Origin: JABDDM01 sp038240295
GTDB taxonomy: Bacteria; Bacteroidota; Ignavibacteria; Palsa-1295
NCBI GenBank assembly: GCA_038240295.1
Contig: JBBSDW010000036.1
Location: 1 to 23,513, forward strand
DNA length: 23,513 bases
Direction: 5' to 3'
Under the pieces are notes generated by a model. It had not been told where the DNA came from. It searched no databases and saw only the letters and a program-made list of their open reading frames with translations. Positions 15,958 to 23,513 of this stretch are shown here, piece by piece; the stretch's first letter is position 1, and each line of letters opens with the position of its first letter. A program made the position numbers and the translations under genes.

Positions 15958-17004
15958 TCAGTCGAAGAGCGACAATTCCCCTGGCCGGCGGAAGTGGTCG
16001 CTTGATAAATGGAACTTTTGAGTCAGATTGTACTTCTTTTTAGCAACTTCAAACGTCCGCTCGACGAAATTTGCGTAGCTTCCTTCGCCCGTCATTCTTG
16101 AGCCAAATCGCGGATCGCTGAGCTTTCCGTCGCGAACCATCTCGAGCCTTGTTTTCACTTTTTTAGCTTCCATCGGCACCGCTCGCTCCAGCCAATCCAT
16201 AAAGATCGGCTTGACACTATAAGGAAGACGGATCATATTGTAACCCGCCGATACCGCGCCAGCCTCCGAGGCAGCCTTCAGGATGGGAAATATCTCATCG
16301 TCATTCAGGCCAGGGATGACCGGCCCGATCATCACGCCGCAAGGGATGCCGGCTGCGGTCAACCGTTCGATCGAGAGAAGCTTGCGCGCAGGAGTCGCGG
16401 TATGCGGCTCCATCTTGCGAGTCAGTTCTTTATCGAGCGAGTTGATCGTGTGAAAGACCATCACGAGGTTGAGCTTCGCCAGTTCGCTCAAAATGTCGAT
16501 GTCGCGCAGTACAAGCGCGTTCTTCGTGATGATCCCGACAGGATTCCGATATTCGAGCATCACCTCGAGAATCTTCCGAGTGAGCTTGAACTGCCGTTCG
16601 GCCGGTTGATAGCAATCGGTATTGCCCGACATCGTGATCACCTGCGGTTTCCATGATCGTGCATCGAAGGCTTTCCGTAACAACTCGGGTGCATCATGCT
16701 TGACCATGATCTTCGTCTCAAAATCGATGCCGGCGTTAAATCCGAGATATTCATGCGAGGGCCGGGCGTAGCAATACGTGCACCCATGTTCGCAACCGCG
16801 ATAAACATTGATCGAATAGGTGAAGCCTATATCCGGACTCTCATTCCTGGATAAAATAGACTTCGAGTGATCGATCAGAAACTCCGTCTGGACGACCGGA
16901 AGATCGATCAGAGCATCCTCACCCCAGCCATCATCGAAGGCCTCGGTCGTCCGTGCCTCGAATCGGTTCTGAATATTGAGAGTTGTCCCCCTGGAAATCG
17001 CCAT
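15958..17004 (-). CDS. PA0069-family radical SAM protein (SplB-like)
   Basis: 348 aa from ATG at 17004; the frame stays open to a TTG at 17040, but family members begin near the motif RGTTLNIQNRFE, which favours 17004. The radical SAM cluster motif is CEHGCTYC (C71, C75, C78), ligating a 4Fe-4S cluster that cleaves S-adenosylmethionine. Further blocks, SGNTDCYQPAE, GIITKNALVLRD and VMIGPVIPGLND, match the PA0069/SplB-like group, whose substrate is not established. Cytoplasmic and monocistronic. A TAGATTTG box (17089-17096 on the minus strand) matches the Bacteroidota -7 consensus TAnnTTTG and may be its promoter, but a -33 element is not clear. Confidence 0.92.
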   Translation of the reverse strand: MAISRGTTLNIQNRFEARTTEAFDDGWGEDALIDLPVVQTEFLIDHSKSILSRNESPDIGFTYSINVYRGCEHGCTYCYARPSHEYLGFNAGIDFETKIMVKHDAPELLRKAFDARSWKPQVITMSGNTDCYQPAERQFKLTRKILEVMLEYRNPVGIITKNALVLRDIDILSELAKLNLVMVFHTINSLDKELTRKMEPHTATPARKLLSIERLTAAGIPCGVMIGPVIPGLNDDEIFPILKAASEAGAVSAGYNMIRLPYSVKPIFMDWLERAVPMEAKKVKTRLEMVRDGKLSDPRFGSRMTGEGSYANFVERTFEVAKKKYNLTQKFHLSSDHFRRPGELSLFD

Positions 17005-17268
17005 GCTTCTGAGCTGTTGTGTATATTTGAAATTCACCAAAGAAGCACCATTTGCAAAGAGAATACCCGCTTTTTAACCAAAAATCGACAAATCTATGCG
17101 TGACGGGCCGGGCGTGTATAAACTTTTTTCATCATCGGCGTGGATCGTGAGGCTACGCGTGTGAGTCTGTAACTTCGGTTGGTCATTCGTAGGGTGTGGC
17201 AACGTCAGCTGCTCCAAAGTTTTTGAAGAACACGCACTATAATAGAACGTCAATGCAGACCTTTTAGT

Positions 17269-17342
17269 GCCCAAGTGGGCACCTCGGAGTTTGTTTAAAA
17301 AACCATCCTTTCTAAAGAGCGGTTTGGGGTGGTTGAGCGGTC
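17269..17342. repeat. degenerate copy of hairpin repeat unit
   Basis: Contains a GTGCCC-AAGT-GGGCAC hairpin (17269-17284), then TTTAAAA and a GGTTTGGGGTGGTTGAGCG tail aligning with the two better copies at 17361-17462 and 17481-17586. The rest of the gap from 17005 to 17268 shows nothing else I can name. Confidence 0.5.
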
Positions 17343-17360
17343 ACTAGTCCTGACCTCGGA

Positions 17361-17462
17361 GGTATCGTGGTGACCGAGAGAAACGACCCCCCAACCCCCG
17401 CCTTCGAAAGCGTGGGAGCTTTTATTTAAAAGCCCCTCATTTTGAAGGGGTGATTGCGCCCG
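17361..17462. repeat. hairpin repeat unit, copy 1
   Basis: Starts GGTATCGTGGTGACC, continues through CCCCCAACCCCCGCCTTCG, a damaged hairpin, TTTTATTTAAAA, then CCCCTCATTTTGAAGGGG and a TTGCGCCCG end. Relative to copy 2 it lacks about 8 bp (GCGTGGGG) near the end and one base in the stem. Confidence 0.75.
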
Positions 17463-17480
17463 CACGGTAACTTTGAAACC

Positions 17481-17586
17481 GGTATCGCGGTGACCTGGAG
17501 ACCCCCCAACCCCCGCCTTCGAAAGGCGTGGGGGCTTTTATTTAAAATCCCCTCATTTTGAAGGGGGCGTGGGGTGGTTGCGCCCG
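17481..17586. repeat. hairpin repeat unit, copy 2, with terminator-like stems
   Basis: Starts GGTATCGCGGTGACC. The stem CCCCCGCCTT / AAGGCGTGGGGG (17510-17534, one bulged T, loop CGA) runs into CTTTTATTTAAAA, and a second stem CCCCT...AGGGG follows. Both could end transcription from the T9SS gene whose stop is 9 bp away. Offset from copy 1 is 120 bp. Confidence 0.75.
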
Positions 17587-17594
17587 ATCGAGCG

Positions 17595-19979
17595 TTATCG
17601 AATCCTTTTTACAAATCCCAGTTCGACCATATCGGGCGCTGATCGTACCCGCAGGATGTAGCTTGCTTCACTCAGCGATTTGATCGAGATCGGCATCGAG
17701 TTTTTTCCTTTGGTTAGTCTCTGCGTGCCCTGGAAAACTCGTGCGCCAGATAGGTCGTAGATCTCGATCGTAACAGTCGCCGAGACCTGGGATTCCACCT
17801 CAGCAACAATGCTCGTTTGGGCCGGATCTGGGTAGATACCGAGCATGCGTAGCGATAACGAGCCGGTCATCGTATTTGAGATCAGAGAATCGCCACACTC
17901 GGCAAGGAGTGTCAAATTGGTTGAATCGGTATTTGCCGTCAATACGCATCTGGCAAATGCCGGATCGCCTCCGTTCAGTTCAAGATTACTTAGTCCTATC
18001 GGCGTTGAAAATGTTTTTGAGAGCGAGGTATGAAATCGCACCGAAGCGAGCCAGTTGGCGGCATCGAAGCTCACTGCTGAACCAGTTCCGCTGAACTTCA
18101 TATCATACTCGCCCACGGAGTTCACTGCACGATCGGAAGCCAGAAGCGTCATTCCGCTTACGTTCGATTGCGAAGTTATAGGCGTGAGTAAGTCCGCATT
18201 ATACTGCAGTGACATGTTCATGGTTTTTAGTCCCGCAACGCTCACATTACGATTGGCTACGATAAAGAGTGTGACAGTATCATCAATGTTCGAAGTCGGA
18301 CGAGGCAGCACAGGACTGACCATCACGTGCTCGGGGCCATACGTCTGCGCGTTGAGGCGAATCCTGATCGAGGGATCATTGTCGGCATCCGAACCAATGC
18401 TGAGAACGTCCTGCGAAATCCCCGTCGCGAGCGGGCTGTAGAGCACCTCGATCGTATCTCGAACGCCGGGCGGAAGTGATTTCGGTGCTGCAGAGTTAAG
18501 TGCAAACCCAGTAGCAGCCGTGATGGACATGGAAGTAAGATGAAGCGTGTCGCAGCCGGTGTTTTGCAAAATGATGGTTGTATCGGCAGTGCGGCAGAGT
18601 GATCCGGCGCCAAAATCTCGTAGTGAGGTGTCGATCGAAAGCGTTCGAGTACCGCGAACGGTCTCGGCTGTGAGCGTTACCGAAGTATCGTGAAGACTAC
18701 CGTCTGGTAATTCATACCGGATCGAAAACGAACTCGTAAAAATGCCGGGGCTTTGCACGAAGCGCCTAATGATAAATTCTGTGCTATCCCCGTTGACGAG
18801 CGTGGTTGGCGATCCGCTTATCGCCTCGAATGTCCCGCTTGAATCGACGAGTGTTTTGCCCAAAATTCTCAAGCTATCGCAACCGCGATTGAACACCCAA
18901 AAGACGAGCGAGTCGGGCCCGTCGCAATGAGAGAGGCGTGGGAATTGAAACGATGTAATAGCAGGCCGAAGTACGAAGCGCGCGGTACCCCGAATGATAT
19001 CGAGATGAACAGGGACCGTTGACGTTGTGTGCGCCCCTTGCGAAGAGCCGTGCACAGCAATATCGAAGTCGTATGCTCCAATATTTTGCGGTTGGTAGTG
19101 CAGGAGAATAGCGATACTATCGCGGGGCGCAATATCAGGTTTTGATATCGCCCCGAATTGGATACCCGATGCCGCAGCTACGGTAATACTATCGACTCGA
19201 AGTGTATCACAGCCAAGATTCAGAATGTAGATCGTCGTGTCGGCGGTAGTGCAAATGCTGATCGGCGAGATGTTCAGCAAAGTAGGGTGCTCGACAAGTT
19301 TTGGCGTGGAAGCTGCGACGTGAGCGGTAACGGTTATGATCGTATCGAGTTCCATTGTGCCCGCGCCAGGATGCGCTCCGCGTACGTGGAGTTTTGCCTG
19401 GTAGGTTCCGGTATCGGTACCGGCTGCGAAATCGAACCACAACGTATCGGCGGCATCGCGGGCCAGCAGAAGCGAATCATGCGGCTCAAGAATAAACTTT
19501 CCTTTACCGTTTGAAACGAGCGAATCGGCCAATATGCTAATGCATTCGGAGTTCGTCAGCACCACAGGTACGCGCCCGCCCTCGCAGGAGTGAACGAGTA
19601 AAGGAGGGCCTCCAACTGCCTTCATAGGTGGATTCGAAAGTGCGCCATCGCCCCCGTTCGTTGTAAGCCAAACGCCGCCTACGGTATCGAAGGCAACCAC
19701 TACAGCGCCATCGCATGATGGGCATACGCAAAAGCGCGAATCGCGGTAATTGCTTGGACCACCGACATGCTGCCACGAACCTCCGCCGTCCAGCGATCGA
19801 AGCATGCCGTGTTTTTGAGACTGCAAATAGATTGCTCTTCCAGCACACTCGACGTCTCCTGAAGTCGTTCCATTCAGGGGGTCGGGATCGTACAACGGCT
19901 CAGGATAGACGATGAAATTCCACGTTTGCCCTTCATCGCTCGATTCAAAAAATTTTCCGCAGATGCTAGAGTTCGGGGT
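17595..19979 (-). CDS. frameshifted T9SS-cargo paralogue, C-terminal part
   Basis: This frame continues the gene at 19966-20631 after a one-base shift. It resumes at SSICGKFFESSDEGQTW, another Asp-box unit, followed by SLDGGGSW and the shared block GPSNYRDSRFCV...GGVWLTTNGGDG, which matches the paralogue at 748-4134. About four choice-of-anchor D repeats with paired cysteines follow, then a cohesin-like domain (VAGLKTMNMSLQYNADLL) and a T9SS type A sorting domain at the end (IYPDPAQTS, EIYDLSGARV, ASYILRVRS). The same frame is open back to 20144, but that segment (AIPGRLFQKWRTRHGG) does not look like this family. Joined, the gene would encode about 1011 aa. It may be a pseudogene or an assembly error. 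Confidence 0.85.
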   Translation of the reverse strand, partial: TPNSSICGKFFESSDEGQTWNFIVYPEPLYDPDPLNGTTSGDVECAGRAIYLQSQKHGMLRSLDGGGSWQHVGGPSNYRDSRFCVCPSCDGAVVVAFDTVGGVWLTTNGGDGALSNPPMKAVGGPPLLVHSCEGGRVPVVLTNSECISILADSLVSNGKGKFILEPHDSLLLARDAADTLWFDFAAGTDTGTYQAKLHVRGAHPGAGTMELDTIITVTAHVAASTPKLVEHPTLLNISPISICTTADTTIYILNLGCDTLRVDSITVAAASGIQFGAISKPDIAPRDSIAILLHYQPQNIGAYDFDIAVHGSSQGAHTTSTVPVHLDIIRGTARFVLRPAITSFQFPRLSHCDGPDSLVFWVFNRGCDSLRILGKTLVDSSGTFEAISGSPTTLVNGDSTEFIIRRFVQSPGIFTSSFSIRYELPDGSLHDTSVTLTAETVRGTRTLSIDTSLRDFGAGSLCRTADTTIILQNTGCDTLHLTSMSITAATGFALNSAAPKSLPPGVRDTIEVLYSPLATGISQDVLSIGSDADNDPSIRIRLNAQTYGPEHVMVSPVLPRPTSNIDDTVTLFIVANRNVSVAGLKTMNMSLQYNADLLTPITSQSNVSGMTLLASDRAVNSVGEYDMKFSGTGSAVSFDAANWLASVRFHTSLSKTFSTPIGLSNLELNGGDPAFARCVLTANTDSTNLTLLAECGDSLISNTMTGSLSLRMLGIYPDPAQTSIVAEVESQVSATVTIEIYDLSGARVFQGTQRLTKGKNSMPISIKSLSEASYILRVRSAPDMVELGFVKRIR

Positions 19980-20631
19980 TAATATAGAACTTCTTATAAA
20001 ATTTGGAATATGCAATCCCCCATGCCTCGTTCTCCATTTTTGGAAGAGGCGCCCAGGAATTGCCCCCATCGTAGGTAATTCGCTGAACTCGTGGTATGGA
20101 GGTTTGCGTAAAGTACGCGAGGCTGCCAATTCCAATGAGACCATTGTCCTCGAACGCTATATTCCCAAACGCGAAGGCCAAATTCCCAGTCGAAGAAAGC
20201 TTGACACCTCCCCAATCGAGACTGCCGTCAATAGGAGTCCAGTTCCTTCCACCATCCACCGTCGCCCACACGCCTGGAACCGGTGCTGATACCTGCTGAA
20301 TATAATCGATTGTGAGCCACCCTGTAGACGTATCCTTCATCTCGATGCTTGTGATATAAAGCAAATCGCCAGGAGGAATAGGGGGGAGTCTAGCAGTGGT
20401 CCAACTTGTGCCACCGTTCGTTGTCAAATATACCGCCGGAGCTACTGGAATGGGTTGATCACCAATTCCACATGCTACAAGTCCTCGCTGATCGTCAAAA
20501 AAATAACCGCACTCAGCATGGGAACTCAGCTGACCAATATTTTTCCATTGCGATTCTCCACTGATCGGAAAGACTAGGACAGCGAACACAATTAACCACC
20601 CCAGTTGCGACGGAACTTTCAGCAATCTCAT
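19966..20631 (-). CDS. frameshifted T9SS-cargo paralogue, N-terminal part
   Basis: 221 aa as read, ending at a premature TAG (19966-19968). ATG at 20631 starts a signal peptide (LGWLIVFAVLVFPISG, cleavage near GES). The family motif AECGYFFDD and Asp-box units TNGGTSW, VDGGRNW and YDGGNSW mark the same propeller as in the genes at 1-710 and 748-4134. The similarity to those paralogues runs up to ENEAWGIAYSKFYKKFYIN and then continues in the other frame. Removing one C from the CCCC run (plus-strand GGGG, 19975-19978) restores INPNSSICGKFFES. As drawn, the product would be exported but lack the sorting domain. Confidence 0.85.
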   Translation of the reverse strand: MRLLKVPSQLGWLIVFAVLVFPISGESQWKNIGQLSSHAECGYFFDDQRGLVACGIGDQPIPVAPAVYLTTNGGTSWTTARLPPIPPGDLLYITSIEMKDTSTGWLTIDYIQQVSAPVPGVWATVDGGRNWTPIDGSLDWGGVKLSSTGNLAFAFGNIAFEDNGLIGIGSLAYFTQTSIPRVQRITYDGGNSWAPLPKMENEAWGIAYSKFYKKFYINPEL

Positions 20632-20641
20632 ATAAATTAAA

Positions 20642-20668
20642 AAGGGGGCCGAATGAGATCGGCCCCTT
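20642..20668 (-). terminator. rho-independent terminator directly before the next start codon
   Basis: Minus-strand stem GGGGCCGA-tctcat-TCGGCCCC followed by CTTTTTAATTT. It closes the 78-aa gene, and its U-tract ends about 4 nt from the ATG at 20631. Confidence 0.8.
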
Positions 20669-20675
20669 ACGTTGG

Positions 20676-20912
20676 TTATCGGACCAATATCATTGCGTTC
20701 CGTGCGATCACTTTGCCGTGTGGGAACTGAATATTGTAAAAGTATTTACCGGTTGGTAGCCGCGCTGCCGTAAAATAAAACAGGTGACGGACAGGTCCCA
20801 GCACCTCAGCGTGGTCCTCTATGATCAATTGCCCAGATTCGTTGAAGATGTCGATCTCCGCTTCCCCAGCTTGGCTGGTTTCGAATGGTATCGTTGTCTG
20901 GCAATAGTTCAT
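20676..20912 (-). CDS. orphan T9SS type A sorting domain (possible remnant)
   Basis: 78 aa beginning MNYCQTTIPFETS and containing the sorting-domain pattern: IDIFNESGQLI, LPTGKYFYNIQFP and the terminal IARNAMILVR. It lacks its own signal peptide and cargo domain, so it is unlikely to work as a free protein. The same frame upstream reads through an in-frame TAA (20925-20927) into a possible lipoprotein-like leader (RSLLCVWCSGCS) and a Pro-rich linker (PLPPVNPEP), with a possible TTG start at 21080. A single sense codon in place of the TAA would give a small protein of about 130 aa. Either a pseudogene or two separate reading frames. Confidence 0.55.
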   Translation of the reverse strand: MNYCQTTIPFETSQAGEAEIDIFNESGQLIIEDHAEVLGPVRHLFYFTAARLPTGKYFYNIQFPHGKVIARNAMILVR

Positions 20913-21101
20913 GATCGTCTGTGGTTAAGGTTCTGGATTCACGGGTGGCAGCGGTTGTAGAACGGTTTGTGTCGGGGGAAAACCTTCAGACAAACTACAA
21001 CCGGAACACCATACGCAAAGTAATGAACGTTTTAGTGAAATCCAAATGAATTCTTTGCAGAAGCAGGAAGGTCGTTGCAACGGTGAATTGCCTTCCGGCT
21101 A

Positions 21102-21812
21102 ATGGTGTTCAGCACGCACACGAATAAAAGAGAATTGGCACGAGAGAGCATCATACAAATTGCGGAGATTGCGGCGGCGAATGGTCTTGAGCTTTCGGTC
21201 GATCAGCTTTCGCTGCTGATGCTTTATGCGGCGCTGCTTGTGGGAGTGAATCAAGAACTCAATCTCATCTCGCGTCAGGATGAGGACAATATTTATACGC
21301 GGCACATCCTTCATTCGCTCACGCTCGCGATGCCCGGAGTGATCGGCCGCGAAATTCCATCCGGCCATTCGATCTTCGATCTCGGCACGGGCGGGGGTCT
21401 GCCGGGCATCCCACTCGCGATCGCCCGACCCGATCTCAAATTCACGCTGTGCGATTCGATCAAGAAAAAGGTGATTGCGGTCCGATCGATGATCGAAGAA
21501 CTCAGGCTTCGGAATGCAAGGGCGGTAGTTTCGCGCGCCGAAGAACTTCGCCGGACGGAGAAGAAGACCGTCTATGATGCCGTCGTGACTCGCGCAGTCG
21601 CGCCGATCGAAGATCTGGTCAAATGGTCGAACGGACTGCTAAAACCAGAGAGCACGATCTTTGCACTCAAAGGTGGAGACCTGAGAGAAGAGATCAAACG
21701 CGCAAAGCGCCTGCAAGCGATCAAGAAAATTTCGACACATCCGTTAAAGCTTGTCGGATACGATGCGTTTGAGGTTGAGGAGAAGGTGGTGGTGATTGTA
21801 GATTTGAATTAG
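21102..21812 (+). CDS. rsmG: 16S rRNA (guanine527-N7)-methyltransferase
   Basis: 236 aa; the family is usually about 210-240. It methylates G527 in the 530 loop of 16S rRNA with S-adenosylmethionine, in the cytoplasm. Signatures: ELNLISRQDEDNIYTRHILHS, the SAM-binding motif FDLGTGGGLPGIPLAI, the DSIKKK region, and VVTRAVAPIEDLVKW. The ATG at 21102 leaves about 40 residues before the conserved core; an internal start is possible but less likely. rsmG is often next to mnmG or parAB; here it sits alone, divergent from the orphan sorting domain gene and upstream of a GH57 gene. Confidence 0.95.
   Translation: MVFSTHTNKRELARESIIQIAEIAAANGLELSVDQLSLLMLYAALLVGVNQELNLISRQDEDNIYTRHILHSLTLAMPGVIGREIPSGHSIFDLGTGGGLPGIPLAIARPDLKFTLCDSIKKKVIAVRSMIEELRLRNARAVVSRAEELRRTEKKTVYDAVVTRAVAPIEDLVKWSNGLLKPESTIFALKGGDLREEIKRAKRLQAIKKISTHPLKLVGYDAFEVEEKVVVIVDLN
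21799..21806 (+). promoter_or_regulatory. possible Bacteroidota-type -7 box for the GH57 gene
   Basis: TAGATTTG matches TAnnTTTG, with TTG at 21775-21777 (21-bp spacing) as a -33 candidate. It lies inside the last codons of rsmG, so chance is a real alternative. Confidence 0.25.
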
Positions 21813-21835
21813 AAGTGTGCACCCCTCATCCCCAA

Positions 21836-21891
21836 CCCTTCTCCCAAATTTCAGCTTTGACGTTCGTCAAATCTGAAATTTAGGAGAAGGG
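21836..21891. repeat. long REP-like palindrome/terminator between rsmG and the GH57 gene
   Basis: Arms 21836-21862 and 21865-21891 form a stem of about 25 matched pairs with two mismatches: CCCTTCTCC/GGAGAAGGG, AAATTTCAG/CTGAAATTT, TGACG/CGTCA. It is followed by GGATTTTATTAAAA. It can serve as the rsmG terminator, but its CCCTCATCCCCAACCCTTCTCC style resembles dispersed palindromic repeats of many genomes. Confidence 0.8.
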
Positions 21892-21912
21892 GGATTTTAT
21901 TAAAATAGCACT

Positions 21913-23513
21913 GTGAAAACCGTCAACTTTTTTTTCGCGACCCATAATCATCAGCCGATCGGGAATTTCGATTTTGTGCTGAAGGATGCGTACAAGCATT
22001 CCTATAAGCCTTTCTTCGAGGTTGCGGCGAAGCATCCCGATGTAAAATTCGGAACCCATTTTACCGGTTCGCTCCTTGACTGGCTTATCATTAACGAACC
22101 CGCATATTTGCTCAAACTCCGAGCACTCGCTGAGGAGGGTCAGCTTGAATTTTTGACCGGCGGATATTTCGAACCGATCATCTCCGTTATTCCGCCCTGG
22201 GATCAGCATGCGCAGATCGAATCACTGACCACAACCGTGCGCGAACAGTTTGGTACCGAACCATCCGGTATGTGGCTTGCCGAACGCGTATGGGAGCAAA
22301 GCCTTGCCAGCGTACTGGTCAACAATGGTGTGCGGTATGTGCTGCTCGACGATACGCATTTTCTCGCCGCCGGCTTATCGCCAGAAGCACTCAACGGCTA
22401 TTATCTGACTGAAGACCAGGGCAAAACGCTCGCCGTCTTTCCGATTTCGAAAGACCTCCGCTACACGATGCCCTTTCAACCGGTCGACGAGACGATCCGG
22501 GTTCTGCGCGATCAGGCAAGCGAATCGGGCGAACGGATCGTCTTTTTTGCCGACGACGGAGAAAAATTCGGCGTCTGGCCGGGCACATTCAAAATGGTTT
22601 ATGGCGCCGGTTGGCTTGAGGAGTTTTTCGCAAAGCTCTCGGAAAACAAATCCTGGATCACCACGCATCATGGCAACGAGGTGCTTGAGAAGTTCAAGCC
22701 GCTTGGGCGCATCTATATTCCGAATTGCAGTTATGCCGAAATGCTCGAATGGTCGCTGCCGAATGCGGCATCGGGTACGGCCTACGATGACCTCGTGCAC
22801 GAACTCAAACAAGAGGGCTCCTGGGATCGCGCACAACGATTCGTACGCGGCGGGTTCTGGCGTAACTTTTTTGTCAAGTATCCAGAATCGAATTATCTTC
22901 ATCAGCGTGCGTGGGGCGTAAGCGAGCGGCTGCACGAGTTGAAGCAGATCACCATCGAGGACGAGTTGCTGAATAAAAGCGAGAAACATTTACTCGCTTC
23001 CGAAGCCAACGATGTCTATTGGCACGGAGTCTTTGGCGGTATCTATCTTAACAATTTGCGTGACGCAGCGTGGCGGGAGCTGCTGACTGCCGAGGCACTG
23101 ATCGACAAATTCAAGCCTGAAGCGACCGTGGTTGCGTGCGATGTCGATGCCGATGAACGTCTGGAGATCGTATTGCAATCGGGACCGACAAAGCTGATCG
23201 TAGCTCCCCATCGAGGTGGCGCGATCATCGAGCACGACTACATGCCAAAGGGATTCAACGTCCTGAACATTCTGGGTCGCAGGCAGGAGGCGTATCATAC
23301 AAAACTTCTTCAAGCCGCCGCGAGCTTAGCAAGTGACGATACAAAGGCCCATTCGATTCACGACGGAATTCATACGAAGGAGAAAGGTCTTGAGAAGCAC
23401 CTCGTCTACGATCGGTACCGGCATGCAAGCGGCATCGAACATTTTTTCGATCCGAAGTTAAAGCTGAGTGCGTTCGCGAAGGGCGATTATCACGACATGA
23501 GCGATCTTCATAC
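21913..23513 (+). CDS. GH57 4-alpha-glucanotransferase (amylomaltase-like), C-terminus cut
   Basis: GTG start; 533 codons visible with no stop before the window edge, so only the N-terminal part is seen. Glycoside hydrolase family 57 signatures are all present: HNHQP (H13), GGYFEPI, WLAERVWE with catalytic Glu E124, FFADDGEKFG with Asp D214, and SEANDVYWHGVFGGIYL. These positions fit the Thermococcus litoralis 4-alpha-glucanotransferase (nucleophile Glu123, acid Asp214), so transfer of alpha-1,4-glucan segments in glycogen or maltodextrin metabolism is likely; an alpha-amylase activity is the alternative. C-terminal DUF1925/DUF1926-type domains are expected to follow. There is no signal peptide, so it is cytoplasmic. 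The start codon lies about 20 nt after the long palindrome and has no SD. Confidence 0.9.
   Translation, partial: MKTVNFFFATHNHQPIGNFDFVLKDAYKHSYKPFFEVAAKHPDVKFGTHFTGSLLDWLIINEPAYLLKLRALAEEGQLEFLTGGYFEPIISVIPPWDQHAQIESLTTTVREQFGTEPSGMWLAERVWEQSLASVLVNNGVRYVLLDDTHFLAAGLSPEALNGYYLTEDQGKTLAVFPISKDLRYTMPFQPVDETIRVLRDQASESGERIVFFADDGEKFGVWPGTFKMVYGAGWLEEFFAKLSENKSWITTHHGNEVLEKFKPLGRIYIPNCSYAEMLEWSLPNAASGTAYDDLVHELKQEGSWDRAQRFVRGGFWRNFFVKYPESNYLHQRAWGVSERLHELKQITIEDELLNKSEKHLLASEANDVYWHGVFGGIYLNNLRDAAWRELLTAEALIDKFKPEATVVACDVDADERLEIVLQSGPTKLIVAPHRGGAIIEHDYMPKGFNVLNILGRRQEAYHTKLLQAAASLASDDTKAHSIHDGIHTKEKGLEKHLVYDRYRHASGIEHFFDPKLKLSAFAKGDYHDMSDLH

Noticed and set aside
17361..17586. CRISPR array
   Set aside because: There are only two good copies, each over 100 bp with internal hairpins, and no short regular spacers or cas genes.
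19980..20144. 5' part of the frame open from 20144 as real coding sequence of the C-terminal fragment
   Set aside because: Family similarity in this stretch is in the other frame (WAPLPKMENEAWGIAYS), so this part is a shadow.
21134..21151. TTGGCACG followed by GC resembling a sigma-54 promoter
   Set aside because: It lies inside the rsmG coding sequence and the GG-GC spacing is 9 instead of 10 bp.
22375..22989. 204-residue minus-strand frame at the right end
   Set aside because: It is antisense to the GH57 gene, whose catalytic motifs are clear in the plus frame.

Overview
The window looks like a chromosomal segment from a Bacteroidota/Chlorobi-type bacterium; a Kapabacteria or Ignavibacteria-like lineage would fit. 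The evidence is several secreted proteins ending in a type IX secretion (T9SS) type A sorting domain, Ycf48/Asp-box propellers joined to choice-of-anchor D (HYDIN-like) Ig repeats, an EnvC-type amidase activator with a degenerate LytM domain, a DUF4292-like lipoprotein, few Shine-Dalgarno sequences, frequent GTG starts, and some TAnnTTTG promoter-like boxes. The placement is inference: no rRNA gene is present, and I saw no tRNA, CRISPR array, integrase or transposase.

Layout. 1-4134 (minus): two tandem T9SS-exported paralogues, the second cut by the window edge. 4310-8146 (plus): an EnvC-like activator, an overlapping secreted von Willebrand A protein, and lysS. 8229-11555 (minus): a lipoprotein/ABC ATPase/ABC permease operon. 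11587-12741 (plus): an exported serine hydrolase, facing a Spy-like LTxxQ lipoprotein (12810-13550, minus) across a bidirectional terminator. 13730-15019 (plus): a HI0933/YhiN-family flavoprotein. 15130-15552 (minus): a small secreted protein with a 405-bp upstream region that carries a sigma-54-like promoter and two matching dyads. 15958-17004 (minus): a PA0069-type radical SAM protein. 17270-17590: diverged hairpin repeats. 17595-20631 (minus): a third T9SS paralogue broken by a one-base frameshift. 20676-20912 (minus): an orphan T9SS C-terminal domain. 21102-21812 (plus): rsmG. 21913 to the end (plus): a GH57 4-alpha-glucanotransferase, cut by the window edge.

Functionally this is a mix of housekeeping genes (lysS, rsmG, envC) and cell-surface genes. 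The most distinctive parts are the T9SS paralogue family, whose Ig-like repeats share a nearly invariant C-x13-C spacing; the sigma-54-like regulatory region before the 140-aa secreted protein; and two likely inactivating lesions in T9SS cargo genes (a frameshift at 19975-19978 and an in-frame TAA at 20925-20927). I did not find a defence island or any clearly unknown multi-gene machine.
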